NCBI RefSeq assembly: GCF_029338315.1
Contig: NZ_CP119794.1
Location: 124,001 to 188,000 of the forward strand
DNA: 64,000 nucleotides
Direction: 5' to 3'
Source of the DNA: Haloarcula regularis
GTDB taxonomy: Archaea; Halobacteriota; Halobacteria; Halobacteriales; Haloarculaceae
Shown piece after piece: positions 9,739 through 17,486 of the stretch (its first letter is position 1; each line of letters begins with the position of its first letter). The position numbers and the translations under genes are program-made. The notes beneath the pieces are model-generated. The model made no database searches. It saw only the letters and a program-made list of their open reading frames with translations, and was not told the origin of the DNA.

Positions 9739-10536
9739 ATGGACGAGCCGGCTATCCTGCTGACGAACGACGACGGCATCGACAGCGCTGGACTCCGGGC
9801 GGTATACGAGGGCCTCTCGGACGTCGGCGACGTCACCGTTGTCGCGCCCGCGACGGACCAGAGCGCCGTCGGGCGCGCCATCTCCCACGAGGTCGACGTC
9901 CGCGAACACGACCTGGGCTACGCCGTCGAGGGGACGCCGACGGACTGCGTCGTCGCCGGCCTGGAGGCGCTGGTCCCCCAGACGGATCTCGTCGTCGCGG
10001 GGTGTAACCGCGGGGCCAACCTCGGCGCGTACGTCCTCGGGCGCTCGGGCACGGTCAGCGCCGCCGTCGAGGCGACGTTCTTCGACGTCCCGGCCCTCGC
10101 CGTCTCGATGTACATCCCGGTCCGTGAGGACGCCGCCTTCACCGACATCGAGGCCAACGGAGACAGTTACGACGAGGCCGTGCGGGCGACGCGCTACCTC
10201 GCCGACCACGCCCTCGACGCCGGCGTCTTCGAGCAGTGTGACTACCTCAACGTCAACGCGCCCGTCGCCGAGTGGGGCCCCGCCGACATCGAGATCACCC
10301 GCCCCTCGCGACTCTACGAGATGGACGCCGTCCACGAGAACGCCCACGTGACCCTCCACGACCGTATCTGGGAGCGCATGGCGGACGGCGACATCCCCGA
10401 CCCGGACGGGACCGACCGCCGCGCCGTCGTCGACGGGAAGGTGAGCGTCTCGCCGCTGACCGCCCCGCACACGACCGAACACCACGAGGCCCTCGACGCG
10501 CTGGCGTCGACATACGACCCCGAGGCCAGCCCCTAA
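9739..10536 (+). CDS. surE: 5'/3'-nucleotidase SurE
   Basis: This 265-residue metal-dependent survival-protein phosphatase dephosphorylates nucleoside monophosphates. The N-terminal ILLTNDDGIDSAGL supplies the DD metal ligands (D11, D12). Also seen are VVAPATDQSAVGRAIS, the GTPTDCV motif and GCNRGANLGAYVLGRSGTVSAA, a near-perfect SurE signature. Length is typical. It stands alone between an Rsm22-like gene and a membrane protein gene. Confidence 0.95.
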   Translation: MDEPAILLTNDDGIDSAGLRAVYEGLSDVGDVTVVAPATDQSAVGRAISHEVDVREHDLGYAVEGTPTDCVVAGLEALVPQTDLVVAGCNRGANLGAYVLGRSGTVSAAVEATFFDVPALAVSMYIPVREDAAFTDIEANGDSYDEAVRATRYLADHALDAGVFEQCDYLNVNAPVAEWGPADIEITRPSRLYEMDAVHENAHVTLHDRIWERMADGDIPDPDGTDRRAVVDGKVSVSPLTAPHTTEHHEALDALASTYDPEASP

Positions 10537-10570
10537 CTTCATAGTCGTCGGTCTCCCCACGTTAGGTGGG

Positions 10571-11620
10571 ATGGCGACGGCCCTTCGATACCGCTCCGGC
10601 CGGGTGCGCGCACTGGTCGGTGTCGTCCTGGCCGTCGTCCTGTTGCACCTGCTCGTCTTCTCGCTCGACACCGACGCGATCTCGACTGCACTGCTCGGGG
10701 CGGACCTGGGGGTGCTCGCGCTCGCAGCGGCGGCGGCGCTGTTCGCCCAGCTGTGCTGGAACCTGATGACGGTGTGGATACTGCGGACCGTCGACGACTC
10801 GCTGCCCCGGCATCGGCTGTTGCTGGCCGCGCTCGCCGGGACCTTCGGGAAGCTCGTCCTCCCGCTGGGGAACCTCGGCGGCGCGGCGATTATCTCCTAC
10901 GCCGTCACCGAGGACCTGGACCGGCGGTTCGGCGAGGTGTTCCCGCCCGTCTCGGCCAGCGAACTGCTTCGGTTCGGGAGTTCGCTCGGCGTGACCACCG
11001 TCGGCCTGGCGGGGCTGGTCATCACGCCGGTCGCCGGCCTCCAGGGGCCGTACGTCGTGGCACTGCTCTCGACGGTCACCGCCGGGCTGTTTGCCGGCGT
11101 CGTCATCGTCGCCTACCGTCGCGAGGGAGTCGCCGGCCTGTTCCTGCAGTTCGCGGCGCTGTTGCACCTGCTACTGGACCGATTCTCCGCCCGCGCTGGG
11201 CGGCGCCTGGCCCCGGAGCGCGTGGCCGCGGGCGTCGAGTCGTTCCTCCATTCCTTCGAGCGGGCGACCGGGGACCGGCGCCGCCTCGCCGTCGCCGGGA
11301 CGCTCGGGATAGCCGGGTGGCTGGCCGTCGGCCTCGCGCTCTCGCTGTCGTTCTCGGCCGTCGGCGTCTCCCTGCCGCTGGCGCTGGCGCTGTTCCTGGC
11401 ACCGGCGAGCGGCGTCGCGACGCTGCTGCCGACGCCGGGCGGTCTCGGAACCTCGGAGGTCGCGCTGACCGGGGCGGTCGTCGTCCTCGCAGTTTCCTCG
11501 GCGGAGGTGGCTACCGCCGCCGTCCTCCTCTATCGCCTCGTGTCGTACTGGCTGGTCGTCGCCGTGGGCGGGCTTGCGTCCGCCTACCTCTCGGCGTCGG
11601 TCTGGCGGGCCCTGGAGTAG
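10571..11620 (+). CDS. UPF0104 / LPG-synthase-TM-like integral membrane protein
   Basis: This 349-residue protein has about eight hydrophobic helices and the family's conserved PTPGGLGTSEVAL near residue 285. Relatives include the membrane part of lysylphosphatidylglycerol synthase and haloarchaeal AglD-type C-terminal domains, which act in lipid or glycan transfer. There is no soluble catalytic domain, so a flippase-like role is plausible but inferred. ATG 10571 has an AGGTGG ribosome-binding sequence directly upstream. Confidence 0.75.
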   Translation: MATALRYRSGRVRALVGVVLAVVLLHLLVFSLDTDAISTALLGADLGVLALAAAAALFAQLCWNLMTVWILRTVDDSLPRHRLLLAALAGTFGKLVLPLGNLGGAAIISYAVTEDLDRRFGEVFPPVSASELLRFGSSLGVTTVGLAGLVITPVAGLQGPYVVALLSTVTAGLFAGVVIVAYRREGVAGLFLQFAALLHLLLDRFSARAGRRLAPERVAAGVESFLHSFERATGDRRRLAVAGTLGIAGWLAVGLALSLSFSAVGVSLPLALALFLAPASGVATLLPTPGGLGTSEVALTGAVVVLAVSSAEVATAAVLLYRLVSYWLVVAVGGLASAYLSASVWRALE

Positions 11621-11699
11621 GGGCCCCGGATGACGCGTACCGCCGCCGAACCGCCTCGGTTAAATCCGGGCCCCTGGACGTTCGAACTGACGCCTCGCC

Positions 11700-12614
11700 A
11701 TGAGATTCAGAAACGCGCTCCTGTTCGTCGCGCTCGCCGTCGCCTGGGGCAGTGCGTTCACGGCCATCAAGTCCGGCCTGGCGTACTTCCCGCCCGTCCT
11801 CTTTGCCGCCCTGCGCTACGACGTCGCTGGCGTCCTGATGCTGGCGTACGCCGGCTACACCACCGACCGCTGGCGCCCCCGGACGGGCAAGGGGTGGCGC
11901 GCCGTCGCCGTCGGCGGCGTGTTGCTGATCGCGGCCTACCACGCCTTCCTCTTCGTCGGCGAACGGGGTACGACCAGCGCGACGGCGGCAATCGTCGTCA
12001 GCCTCTCGCCGATACTCACGACGGCGTTCGCCCGGGTCTTCCTGCCCGCCGAACGCCTCACGGCGGTCGGCGTCGCGGGCCTGCTCGTCGGCTTCCTCGG
12101 CGTCGGCATCCTCAGCGCCCCGGACCCCGATACTGTCGTCACCGCCCGGACCGTCTCGCTCGCGCTGGTCTTCCTCGCTGCCGCCTCGTTCGCCCTCGGG
12201 AGTGTTATCACCCGCCGCATCGACGCCTCGCTCCCCATCGAGACGATGGAGGCGTGGTCGATGGTGCTGGGCGCGCTGGTGTTGCACGGTGCGAGCGCCG
12301 CCATCGGGGAGTCTCCGGCGACGATTCGCTGGACGCCCGAGGCGTTCGCGGCGCTGGGCTATCTCGTCGTCGTCGCCAGCGCGCTGGGGTTCCTGATATA
12401 CTTCGACCTGCTGGACCGCCTGGGCCCCATCGAGATCAACCTGGTCTCGTACGCCGCCCCCGTCGTCGCCGCGGTGACCGGCTTTCTCGTCCTCTCGGAG
12501 ACGCCGACGGTGCTCACCGCTACCGGGTTCGCGTGTATCGTCGTCGGGTTCGTCCTGCTGAAACGGCGCGCGCTCCGGGACGAACTCCGCCGGCTCTCGG
12601 TCACAGCTCTTTGA
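11700..12614 (+). CDS. EamA/DMT-superfamily transporter
   Basis: This 304-residue protein has ten predicted helices arranged as two EamA repeats. The first begins at the N-terminus (FVALAVAWGSAFTAIKSGL); the second begins near residue 150 (ALVFLAAASFALGSVITRR). Members export metabolites such as amino acids or nucleotide sugars; no substrate clue is visible. Its 3' end overlaps that of the convergent acetyltransferase gene by 14 bases. Confidence 0.88.
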   Translation: MRFRNALLFVALAVAWGSAFTAIKSGLAYFPPVLFAALRYDVAGVLMLAYAGYTTDRWRPRTGKGWRAVAVGGVLLIAAYHAFLFVGERGTTSATAAIVVSLSPILTTAFARVFLPAERLTAVGVAGLLVGFLGVGILSAPDPDTVVTARTVSLALVFLAAASFALGSVITRRIDASLPIETMEAWSMVLGALVLHGASAAIGESPATIRWTPEAFAALGYLVVVASALGFLIYFDLLDRLGPIEINLVSYAAPVVAAVTGFLVLSETPTVLTATGFACIVVGFVLLKRRALRDELRRLSVTAL

Positions 12615-13155
12615 CGATGCTCGCGGGGTTCCCCTGGACGACGACGCCGGCCGGGACGTCCTCGGTCACGACGGCGCCGGACCCGACGACACTGCCGTCG
12701 CCGACGGTCACGCCCGGGTTGAGCACGGCCTTGCCGCCGAGCCAGACGTCGTCACCGACGGTGACGGGTTTTCCGTACTCGGCGCCCGCCGCCCGCTCGT
12801 CGGCATCGAGTGGGTGGGTCGCCGTGTAGACGTGGACGCCGGGGCCGAGCATGCAACGGTCCCCGAACTCGACCCGGCAGACGTCCAGCACCACGCACCC
12901 GAAGTTGGCGTAGAAGGAGTCCCCGACGTGGACGTTGTACCCGTAGTCACACCGGAAGGGCGGTTCGACCGTTATCTCGCCGCCGACCGACCCGAATAGG
13001 TCGTCGAGAATCTCCCGGCGTCGGGCCGTCTCGTCGTGACCCGTCCCGTTGTACTGCTGGGTCAGTTCGCGCGCTGCTCGCCGCTCGGCGACGAGCTGCG
13101 CGTCGCTCGGGTCGTACAGGTCCCCGTCGAGCATCTTCGCTTTCTCGGAGGGCAT
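12601..13155 (-). CDS. Maltose/galactoside O-acetyltransferase-like (LbH family)
   Basis: This 184-residue hexapeptide-repeat acetyltransferase resembles Maa/LacA/NodL. Features are the N-terminal helical MPSEKAKMLDGDLYD, the FRCDYGYNVHVGDSFYANFGCVVLD core, the catalytic-histidine region YTATHPLDADER, and left-handed beta-helix turns (VTVGDDVWLGGKAVLNPGVTVGDG). It acetylates a sugar hydroxyl from acetyl-CoA. Length matches the family. The acceptor is unknown. Confidence 0.9.
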   Translation of the reverse strand: MPSEKAKMLDGDLYDPSDAQLVAERRAARELTQQYNGTGHDETARRREILDDLFGSVGGEITVEPPFRCDYGYNVHVGDSFYANFGCVVLDVCRVEFGDRCMLGPGVHVYTATHPLDADERAAGAEYGKPVTVGDDVWLGGKAVLNPGVTVGDGSVVGSGAVVTEDVPAGVVVQGNPASIVKEL

Positions 13156-13218
13156 CGGTGGCGCTGCTTCGGTCGGTCCCCGGATAAAACTACGCCAACG
13201 AGCGCCGCCTGGACCGGT

Positions 13219-13392
13219 TCAGATGACGTACCGGACGATCTCGTCCCGCTGGCAGCAGTGACAGACCGCGTCGTCGACGCCTGCGGCGGTCCCGCAGTGG
13301 CGACACTCGTAGAGGACTGTCGACACGTCGGTACACGGGGCACAGTCGTCGTCGCAGACGTGAGCCGGGCGGAACGCGGGGATGGCTATCAT
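13219..13392 (-). CDS. 57-residue zinc-finger-like small protein
   Basis: This short acidic protein has eight cysteines: C13, C17, C20, C30, C33, C44, C46 and C47, with a CRHC knuckle and a CHCC cluster. The spacing suggests one or two zinc knuckles. A GGAGGG ribosome-binding sequence lies just upstream of ATG 13392 (GTG 13395 is an alternative), and the ATG overlaps the stop of a 24-codon frame (TGATG). It is downstream of the pilus surface gene on the same strand. Function unknown; I recognise no named family. Confidence 0.6.
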   Translation of the reverse strand: MIAIPAFRPAHVCDDDCAPCTDVSTVLYECRHCGTAAGVDDAVCHCCQRDEIVRYVI

Positions 13393-13466
13393 CACGTTCC
13401 CTCCGCGGAGTGATCGGTCGAACGCTCGATGCCGGGTCGGTCGTCGTGGGTCTCGTTGTGAATCAT
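13392..13466 (-). CDS. 24-residue possible leader or microprotein
   Basis: This short polar frame (MIHNETHDDRPGIERS and eight more residues) starts behind a GGAG-like site and ends in TGATG overlap with the zinc-finger gene. It could be a translational coupling leader or a real microprotein. It begins 17 bases after the stop of the pilus surface gene, so all three may form one transcript. Support is limited to its position and coupling. Confidence 0.3.
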   Translation of the reverse strand: MIHNETHDDRPGIERSTDHSAEGT

Positions 13467-13482
13467 GTCTCTCTCTCCTGTC

Positions 13483-15281
13483 TCAGTTCCCCGACGTGAC
13501 GCGAATCCGGTGTTCGGTCACGTAGAGTGCCTCGAGCGTCGAGAACGGCGAGTCGATGCCGCCCGTGCGCTGGAGGCCGTAGTCGTAGTGGGCCGCCCCG
13601 TACTGGCCGACGGTCAGGTTGCCGACCACGGCGAGGCCGTACAGGTCGCCCTGTTTGATGTAGAGGTAGCCGGTCCCCGTCTCGCCGCCGGGGGCGTAGA
13701 CGAGACCGTCGAACGACGCCCGCTTGTTGTTGGCGCCCGCGACGGTCATCTTGAACGACTTCGGGGCGATCACGCTGAGATGGCTCGACCGCTCGCCTGG
13801 CACGTAGACGGCCGCGTTCTTCCCGACGTGGAAGTGCACGTCCTGGTTCCCCAGGCCGGTCGGCGAGACGGTGGTCGCAGCCTCGCTCTGGACGAATATC
13901 TGGGCGGTTCCGTCGCCCTGGACGGTCACGTTCCCACCCTTGGTCAGTTTCACGTAGTCGCGGACGACGATGGTCACGTCGCCGCCGCTCGTATCGAGCA
14001 CGAGCGTCTCGCCGTTGTCGAGCTCGACGTCGTGGACGTAGTACCTGCCCGCGTCGAGTTCGGCCGTGGCCCCGCTCATCGTGAACTCCTCGGCCGTGAT
14101 GAGCGGCGTCGCGCCGTTGTCGTTGTTCTGTCGCACCTCGGCGGCGACGCGGTCGACGAACGGGTCGATGGGGTTGACAGTGGTCACGCCGGTGATCTGT
14201 CTGGTGCCGCCGGCGATCTTCGTCTCCTCGGTGGCGTCGGGCGCCGGCAGGCTGGTGTAGGCGGCGCTGCCGTTGATGTACGCGCTTCCCTGGATGTCGA
14301 CGACACCGCCGGACCTGACGTTCCCGTCGACCAGCGAGTCCCCGCTGGCTTCGAAGTCGCCGGCGGCCTGGATGAGCCCGTCGGCGGCCCGGGTCTCCGA
14401 GTAGTTGCCCTCGGAGGAGTCGTAACTGTCGACGTAGGCGCCGGTCCCGGTGATGGCGAGTTCGCCGTTGTTCGAGGTGGCGATCAGACCCGCGTCGAGC
14501 GCGGCCCGTCCCGGCAGCACCAGGAACAGCCCGGTCACCTGCGAGCGCGCGTGGTCGTAGGTCACGATTGCGTCCGTCTCGGCCTCGAGGTACCGACCCC
14601 AGGCCTCGTAGTACTCGCTCTTGACGGTCACCGTGACCGTCCCGCCGGCGGGCCGGTTCTCAAGCCCGCTGGTCGCGTTCGGGTAGTGCCGGACCGGTTC
14701 GCCGGTGCGGGTTATCTGGACGTCGCTCTGGAGTGCCGGGTCCCCGTCGACGACGACGAGGGGCATCGTGAGCGTCCGGTCACGGTAGTGCAGCTCCGGC
14801 CGCGAGAGCATCACCGAGCCCTGGCCGTCGCTGCGCCAGACCCCGCCGCCCTGCGAGGCGACGGTCGTCCCGTCGTTCTCGTACTCGACGGTCCCGAGCG
14901 TGGCGTTCACGACTTCGGTGGTCGTCCCGTCGGTGTCGTTGTAGACGTCCACGCGCAGCCAGCTGCTGTCGTGGGAGCGCAGTTCGCCGTCGTTTGCGGT
15001 CAGGCCGAGATCGACTTCCCTCGACGGCGAGTTCCCGAGCGCGACCGCGCTCGCCTCGCTGTCGAAGGTCGCCAGCGACCGCTCGGCGGCGGACACCTCG
15101 GCGTCGACGCGCAGCTCTCCGATGACGGCCGTCCCGCCGACGACCACGGCGAGGACGCCGAAGACGACGATGGCAAAGAGCAGGACCACACCGAAATCTC
15201 CGACTGGCCGCGGTCCTGTTCGCGCCCGCCCACGCTCGGGGCGGTCACGCGGGCAATCGTCGGGGTGGGTCCGTGGTTCAT
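13483..15281 (-). CDS. Large class III-signal surface/pilus-associated protein (frameshifted)
   Basis: The gene encodes about 600 residues. The N-terminus has a class III-like signal: DRGQSEI followed by FGVVLLFAIVVFGVLAVVVGG, cleavable by archaeal prepilin peptidase. The junction needs one extra base in the AAA at 15194-15196, without which the start (MNHGPTPTIARV) is out of frame. The rest is extracytoplasmic beta-rich sequence. A C-terminal region (about 380-580) of short repeated strands ends in ASFDGLVYAPGG, LYGLAVVGNLTVG and a YDYGLQR tail, like the polymer-like domains next to haloarchaeal pilus genes. Likely a large minor pilin or pilus-linked adhesin; role inferred. Confidence 0.6.
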
Positions 15282-15400
15282 GTATGGGAAATTGTTGGTA
15301 GTCGTCTCGTCGGTCTGCGCTCCCGGGTCGGCCCCGTCCCGGTCGGGGGCGGGTCAATCGCCGGAATCGGGAGTCGTCGACGTCGTCGACTCAGCCGTGG

Positions 15401-15814
15401 TTACGGGGCGACGGAGGCCGCCAGCACGGCGCTCTTGTCGGTGTTGGGGTCGTTGTAGACGACCCGGATGGTCTCGCCGGAGTCGATGGTCTCTCCATCG
15501 ACGAGTTCCACACCCGCCGAGACGTCGGTGAGCGAGCCCACTTTGGTGATGTCGCCGGAGACAGAGCCCGTGACGGTCAGGTCAGCGGCGTCGATGGTAT
15601 CGCCTCCGTCGTGCGTGATGGTCACCGCATTTCCGTCGTAGTCGAAGTCGAAACTCGCCTGTGGCGTGACGCTCGAGGAGCCACCGAGTCCCAGGACGAA
15701 CGACCCGATGACGGCCGCGAGGATGACTGTGATCGCGACCATCAGGACGACGCCGATGACCGGCGACACTGCGTTCTCCTCGTCGAACATCGCTTTGAAG
15801 TGCTGTAGTTGCAT
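15401..15814 (-). CDS. Type IV pilin (Pilin_N / DUF1628 type)
   Basis: This 137-residue major-pilin-like protein starts [25 protein letters not shown], with the haloarchaeal pilin motif ([23 protein letters not shown]) that serves as cleavage context and hydrophobic assembly helix. The mature part is a small beta domain. ATG 15814 is chosen because it gives the standard short pre-sequence. It lies 119 bases upstream of the large surface protein on the same strand. It supplies a structural subunit for the PilB/PilC machine encoded on the other strand. Confidence 0.9.
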   Translation of the reverse strand: MQLQHFKAMFDEENAVSPVIGVVLMVAITVILAAVIGSFVLGLGGSSSVTPQASFDFDYDGNAVTITHDGGDTIDAADLTVTGSVSGDITKVGSLTDVSAGVELVDGETIDSGETIRVVYNDPNTDKSAVLAASVAP

Positions 15815-16210
15815 GGTTGGTTGTGCTCGATGACTCCCGGGCGTGTTCGCGACACAAATCGTCGACCCCCCGCGGACGTTGGTTGTCGGTCGGCCGCCCC
15901 TGGCGGCCCCCCACACCGTCACGCCGGCCTGCCGTCGGCGGCAGGCATCCGTTTGCGGGCGGGATTCCGGTAACCCCGTCCTGGCGTCACCGCGATTCCG
16001 CGCACCCTATCGGCCATCTCTGCAACTCTCTCAAACTCCCTATGTGGTCATTGTTATTTCAGCAATAACCGGGCCTTACTGGACAGTAGAAGTACTATTC
16101 CGAGATGTTAGTGGCTTTATTCCGAGGATTTAGCAGTATGCTTCCGGTATATCGACGAACGTATGTGTGGTATTAACAACGTCTGCTGGACCTGAACGAT
16201 CAGACAGCGA
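15815..16210. other. Divergent intergenic region of the pilus locus
   Basis: No convincing gene is seen. The stretch separates the minus-strand pilin from the plus-strand pilus genes and must carry promoters for both. AT-rich segments near 16045-16135 (ttgttatttcagcaataa; gctttattccgag) are the best TATA-like candidates for the plus strand. An intragenic-like GC-rich part lies next to the pilin. Confidence 0.4.
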
Positions 16211-16324
16211 ATGCCACTCGACATCCGAACACACGACAGTACCGCGGTCCGCCTCGTCTTCGAGCGCGGCGGCGCTCCGCACGCGTGCGAGCGCGGACCA
16301 GCACGCCGCGGGGCGGCCCGATGA
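16211..16324 (+). CDS. 37-residue frame coupled to the RecA-fold gene
   Basis: The frame MPLDIRTHDSTAVRL and 22 more residues ends in an ATGA overlap with the next gene. The Arg/Gly/Ala-rich second half looks less coding-like than its neighbours, so it could be a chance frame. The overlap with the downstream start is the main argument for translation. Confidence 0.25.
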   Translation: MPLDIRTHDSTAVRLVFERGGAPHACERGPARRGAAR

Positions 16325-16944
16325 CCGACCACCTCCCGACGGGGATCGGCGTCCTCGACCGGAAACTCGCCGGCGGGTTGCCGGCGGGGAGCCTCGTGCT
16401 CCTCTCGGCGGACCCCGCCAGCCAGTCCGAACAGATGCTCTACGAGCTGACGGCCCCGCGGCCGACGCTGTATCTCACCACTGCCCGTTCGCCGGCGGCG
16501 GTCCGCGCAGCCATCGAGCACGCCGGCGGCACGCTCGAGACGACGAACATCCACGCTCTGGGTGAACGCCCGCTGACCGAGGCGCTGGCGCTCATCGAGA
16601 ACTCCCCCTCGAACACGACGGTCATCGTCGACACCATCGACATGCTCGAGAGCGGCCAGACACAGGAGTACCTCCACTTCCTCAACGACGTCCGCAGCGA
16701 ACTCCTCTCGAAGGACAGTTACGCCGTCCTCCACGGCCTCGACGGCCGGCAGGTGCACGCCCAGCGCGACATCACGGAGTACCTCGCGGACGTCATCTTC
16801 GAGCTCTCTACCGAGGTCCGGGGCGAGAACATAGAGAACCGGCTCATCGTGCCGAAGTTCCGTGGCGGGGTCCCCTTCGACGAGACCCTCAAACTGGAAC
16901 TGACCCAGGAAGTCGCCATCGACACCAGCCGCGACATCGCCTGA
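16321..16944 (+). CDS. RAD55/KaiC-like pseudo-ATPase (HTR-like protein)
   Basis: This 207-residue RecA-fold protein begins like KaiC/RAD55 (LPTGIGVLDRKLAGGLPAGSLVLL). Where a Walker A (GxxxxGKT) belongs it reads SADPASQSEQM, with no lysine. The Walker B-like strand TTVIVDTIDML is present, and VRGENIENRLIVPKFRGG matches the late strands of KaiC-like proteins. It is probably a nucleotide-binding-deficient regulator. It is the first plus-strand gene of the pilus locus, 540 bases before pilB. Similar degenerate proteins occur in haloarchaea; function unknown. Confidence 0.65.
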   Translation: MTDHLPTGIGVLDRKLAGGLPAGSLVLLSADPASQSEQMLYELTAPRPTLYLTTARSPAAVRAAIEHAGGTLETTNIHALGERPLTEALALIENSPSNTTVIVDTIDMLESGQTQEYLHFLNDVRSELLSKDSYAVLHGLDGRQVHAQRDITEYLADVIFELSTEVRGENIENRLIVPKFRGGVPFDETLKLELTQEVAIDTSRDIA

Positions 16945-17486
16945 ATCCCCGCTCGTGGCTTCGCGCCGGCCTGCTGGTCGCGGGTTGCTTCGCTGTCACC
17001 AGGGTGTCCTGGGTCTTCGCCGAGTCCGCCTGTCCAGTCGTGCTTCCCGATCTTCCGGATTCGCACCCGCCACGTTCCACCGCATGACCCTCGGACTGGA
17101 CTCGTTGCTACCACTCCGCACGGAAGGCGAGCCGTTCTGAACTCGATTCGGTCAATTTTGACCCCGATTCGACCAGCTTTCGCCACGCCGTCTCGCAAGT
17201 GAAAATAATACCACTGGGGCGTGGTAGGTAATTCATTCTTACCCGGTACCGCGATACTTCCACACCCGTCAGGCATAGCCTGCACGGTAGCAGCTCTGTA
17301 CGGACCGTTACAGGGGTTATTACCAATTTGATACCTGTCGTTGATTGGAACGTAAACATACGTAACGGGTACGCAAGGGATAACACCGGTGAGTCGGTGT
17401 TCGCGGCTGCCGACGTGTGTTCAGGAGCGACTCAATGAAGGAACGTACGATCAGAGCGGTGTCAGCAACGCAGGGTGGGGTGGCCG
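16945..17486. other. Long leader/intergenic region before pilB
   Basis: I see no supported gene in these 540 bases. The last 300 are AT-richer than the surroundings and hold candidate promoter elements (gaaaataatacc; ttattaccaatttgata). A hairpin lies inside. A long untranslated leader ahead of the pilus operon is the simplest reading. Confidence 0.4.
17382..17401. promoter_or_regulatory. Perfect inverted repeat upstream of pilB
   Basis: AACACCG and CGGTGTT form a perfect 7-base inverted repeat around GTGAGT, 86 bases before the pilB ATG. It could be a repressor operator or an RNA hairpin in the leader. Confidence 0.35.

Noticed and set aside
8060..9763. 567-codon frame over the TyrA-like and Rsm22-like genes
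   Set aside because: Arg/Pro-rich reading of the third frame, overlapping two genes with real motifs.
13465..15531. Long plus-strand open frame opposite the large pilus protein
   Set aside because: It is antisense to a gene with a clear signal and domain pattern. Its Val/Asp/Gly-rich, Arg-rich translation is the usual mirror of GC-rich haloarchaeal coding.
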